From the NCBI GenBank assembly GCA_016712315.1, contig JADJRG010000013.1, forward strand, positions 1,648,001-1,712,000: DNA of 64,000 bases, in the 5' to 3' direction. Shown in pieces: positions 62,137 to 64,000 of the stretch. Below the pieces are notes generated by a model. That model saw only the letters and a list, made by a program, of their open reading frames with translations. It ran no database searches and was not told the DNA's origin. This DNA comes from Nannocystis sp. (GTDB lineage: Bacteria; Myxococcota_A; Polyangia; Nannocystales; Nannocystaceae). Numbering within the stretch: position 1 is the stretch's first letter; each line of letters opens with the position of its first letter. The position numbers were made by a program, and so were the translations under genes.

Positions 62137-63282
62137 GTGGTCTGGCTTTGGCAGAATCATCTCCGCTCGGCGCTCGTGGTGCTGGTGTCCGTGGGCGCGG
62201 CCTCATGCGCCCATGGCGTGAAAGATGTCGTCTCCAGAGGCGCAGAGGGGGGCGTGGGTGGCAGCTTGACGGGCCTCACGGACCCCGAGAACCGGGAGAT
62301 GATGATCCGGCTGCTGCAAGACGAGGGGATCCAAAAGGCGGCGCATGACTTGAGCGCGGCGCTCACCGGCGGGGCGCTCGACGGGTTGACGGAGGAGGAG
62401 CGCGGCGTCCGGGTGCGCGAGGCGACGGACTCGTATATCAAGACGGTCGCGGGCTCGCTGCGCGGAGCGCTGGACGACGAGCTCTCGCCTGCCGTGAGCC
62501 GGGCGATCAGGGGCGCGCTCGGCGGGGGGATCGCGGCGGCGCTGCGCCCGGCGAACGGCGAGCTGGCGCGGCAGTTCACCGATCAGGTGGTCCGCGGGGT
62601 GGTGGTGGCCTTCGCGGAGACGAGCGCCCAAGGCCTGCGCGAGGACGTGGGCCCGGCGCTGGCGAAGGTGCTCGCGGAGGACCTGGGGCCGGCGCTGGCC
62701 AAGGTGATCGCGCAGGACCTGGGGCCGGCGCTTCATAAGGCGGTCTATGAAGACCTGCTGCCGGAGATGGAGGGCGCCATGCTCGGCGACCAGGGCGGGG
62801 CGAGCGGGGTCTTTGTCAGGGCGATCACCCGGCAGATCGTGCTCGGGGTGAACGACGGGATGAGCGAGCTGGGGGTGTCGCTGAGCCCAAATCGCGAGGA
62901 CGGCCTGGGGATCGCGGGGTGGATCCTCTTTGTGCTGGGGGCGCTGCTGCTGGTGCTCGCGGCGCTGCTGACGCGGCTCTTCTTTAATAACCGCGCGCTC
63001 GCGAATGACCGGATCCGCAGCGAGGAGATGCTGGTCAATATTTTGCGGGAGATCAAGTCTTCGGAGTCCGGGGAGATCGAGCCGCCGAAGCTCGCGACCG
63101 TGATCGCTCGTGTGCACCAGCAGGTGCCAGATGTGCCAGACTCGTACATCGCGACGCTGATCGGGCGGGCGCAGCTCCCTCCCCGCGCCCCGGCCGCGCT
63201 GGGGCGGGCCGTGGCGGCCGGGGACGCCGGGATGTCCAGCAAGTCGTCGAAGAAGAGACCAGGTATGAATGATCTGGGTTAG
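62137..63282 (+). CDS. Lipoprotein with internal repeats and C-terminal membrane helix
   Basis: 381 residues from GTG 62137. This start gives a lipoprotein signal (VWLWQNHLRSALVVLVSVGA, then ASC); the frame is open back to 62038, but that part looks non-coding. The main part is amphipathic helix with a 11-residue unit LGPALAKVLAEDLGPALAKV repeated about three times at about 165-205. A membrane helix follows near 275-300 (GIAGWILFVLGALLLVLAAL), then a charged tail. A lipid-anchored N-terminus and a C-terminal helix in one protein is unusual: the tail after the helix would be in the cytoplasm if the anchor is at the inner membrane. No family recognised. GGGG lies 8 bp upstream; the native kinase terminator precedes it by about 130 bp. 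Confidence 0.65.
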   Translation: MVWLWQNHLRSALVVLVSVGAASCAHGVKDVVSRGAEGGVGGSLTGLTDPENREMMIRLLQDEGIQKAAHDLSAALTGGALDGLTEEERGVRVREATDSYIKTVAGSLRGALDDELSPAVSRAIRGALGGGIAAALRPANGELARQFTDQVVRGVVVAFAETSAQGLREDVGPALAKVLAEDLGPALAKVIAQDLGPALHKAVYEDLLPEMEGAMLGDQGGASGVFVRAITRQIVLGVNDGMSELGVSLSPNREDGLGIAGWILFVLGALLLVLAALLTRLFFNNRALANDRIRSEEMLVNILREIKSSESGEIEPPKLATVIARVHQQVPDVPDSYIATLIGRAQLPPRAPAALGRAVAAGDAGMSSKSSKKRPGMNDLG

Positions 63283-63581
63283 GCGCTGAATCGGCGCCTC
63301 CGCGTCGCGACGAGCGCGCCAAATGTGCGTTCCAGCCGCGGAATGGGCCGCGATGGGGCCCCGGCGCCGAGGACGCGATAGCCGCGAGACGAGGCGCTAT
63401 GGGCGGCTTGTAGGGGTTCTTCGCCGACCGCGGCGCGCTGTGCGGCGGGTGGCGGGTGTTCTTCATAACAGAATGAACCACTTGCTAAATTGTCGAGCAC
63501 CGCCAATATTGGGCCATCGATAGGCGGGCGGCGCGACCGAATGGTGCGTGGCCCGCCGTCTCCCATTGTGTCTGGAGCCTC
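63283..63581. other. Intergenic region with probable promoter for the DUF4398-type gene
   Basis: 299 bp without a convincing gene. The last third is AT-rich for this genome. TTGCTA (63482-63487) and AATATT (63505-63510) are 17 bp apart, a plausible vegetative promoter some 70 bp before ATG 63582. The -10 overlaps a perfect palindrome CCAATATTGG (63503-63512), a possible operator. Confidence 0.5.
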
Positions 63582-63941
63582 ATGATCAAACCAAGTGTCG
63601 CGATCTTTAGCCTCGCGCTCGCCTCATCGGCGTGCGCGTCATTTCCACCTCCCACCGACACGGTGGCGAGCTCCCTCGCCTCGGTGCGCGGCGCGGAGGA
63701 GCTCGGCGCGGCCGATGTGCCGCAGGCGGCGCTGCAGCTGCAGCTGGCGCGTGACGAGCTCAAGCTCGCGAATAAGCTGATCGCCGACGGGGAGAACGAG
63801 CGCGCCAAGTCGGTGGCGCTCCGCGCCGGCAACGACGCCGAGCTGGCGATCGCGCTGGTGCGTGAGCACGACGCCCGCAAGGAGTCGAAGCTGGCGAAGG
63901 AGCGGGTCGAGGCCGCGAAGAATCCGGGGGTGTCCCAATGA
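63582..63941 (+). CDS. DUF4398-like lipoprotein
   Basis: 119 residues. The lipobox SSAC gives Cys18. The rest is helical, Ala/Glu/Lys-rich (AALQLQLARDELKLANKLIA, GENERAKSVALRAGNDAELA, a final LVREHDARKESKLAKERVEA), as in DUF4398 proteins. These usually sit just before an OmpA-type gene. GGAG precedes the ATG at good distance. Its stop overlaps the start of the next gene (ATGA), so the two are coupled. Confidence 0.82.
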   Translation: MIKPSVAIFSLALASSACASFPPPTDTVASSLASVRGAEELGAADVPQAALQLQLARDELKLANKLIADGENERAKSVALRAGNDAELAIALVREHDARKESKLAKERVEAAKNPGVSQ

Positions 63942-64000
63942 TCCGTGCTCATAAGAACGACAGGAACAATCAAGGTCTCAAGATGAACCTCATGCTGGTC
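63938..64000 (+). CDS. Start of a coupled downstream gene, cut by window edge (likely OmpA-type)
   Basis: ATG 63938 overlaps the preceding stop in ATGA and opens a frame of 21 codons to the window edge (MIRAHKNDRNNQGLKMNLML). The visible part is a basic n-region that may lead into a signal peptide after the internal Met. The pairing with a DUF4398 lipoprotein suggests an OmpA-domain protein; the sequence itself cannot confirm this. Confidence 0.5.
   Translation, partial: MIRAHKNDRNNQGLKMNLMLV

Overview
The window looks like chromosome of a high-GC myxobacterium (Myxococcota, most like the Nannocystaceae). I infer this from the very GC-rich codon use, the many lipoproteins whose lipobox Cys is followed by long Ser/Thr/Asp/Gly linkers, an IgGFc-binding-type lipoprotein, a MYXO-CTERM-like C-terminus, a eukaryote-like Ser/Thr kinase and several large TPR proteins. 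No rRNA, CRISPR array, phage or plasmid backbone is visible. Taxonomy is inference; no database was searched.

Left part (1-14 kb): the end of a HEAT/THUMP RNA methyltransferase, tRNA-Phe, small envelope proteins, a PlsC-like acyltransferase overlapping a 2Fe-2S/adenylate-cyclase fusion, two large surface lipoproteins (IgGFc-binding-like and thrombospondin-3-repeat), a VOC protein, a cysteine desulfurase and an RlmM-like methyltransferase. Middle (14-31 kb): a 2,575-residue TPR protein, a TPM/Tim44-like membrane pair with zinc ribbons, small lipoproteins and a FecR/VIT/vWA/TPR lipoprotein. 

31-50 kb: a GHL10-type glycoside hydrolase lipoprotein, AstA, SSB, then an rseP-uvrC overlap, an alarmone-hydrolase-like HD protein with Mini-RNase III, an M2 (ACE-like) peptidase, an ABC1/UbiB kinase, more lipoproteins, a membrane TPR protein resembling a Ser/Thr kinase sensor region without its kinase, and a retropepsin-like/PDZ lipoprotein.

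Right part (50-64 kb): a block of two collinear coiled-coil paralogues beside an M15 peptidase that lacks a signal peptide, a MYXO-CTERM-like surface protein, and a divergent pair of an FHA/winged-helix regulator and a Ser/Thr kinase with an FG-GAP-like ectodomain. An ISL3-family insertion sequence (24-bp inverted repeats, 8-bp target duplication) has landed in the last codons of the kinase gene, supplying a new stop codon and pushing the native stop and terminator 1.4 kb away. The window ends with a membrane lipoprotein and the start of a DUF4398/OmpA-type pair.

A recurring regulatory signal is a TANNNT hexamer 6-9 bp upstream of start codons that lack a Shine-Dalgarno sequence, suggesting leaderless mRNAs. 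The least explained items are the coiled-coil/M15 block and the FHA-regulator/kinase pair.
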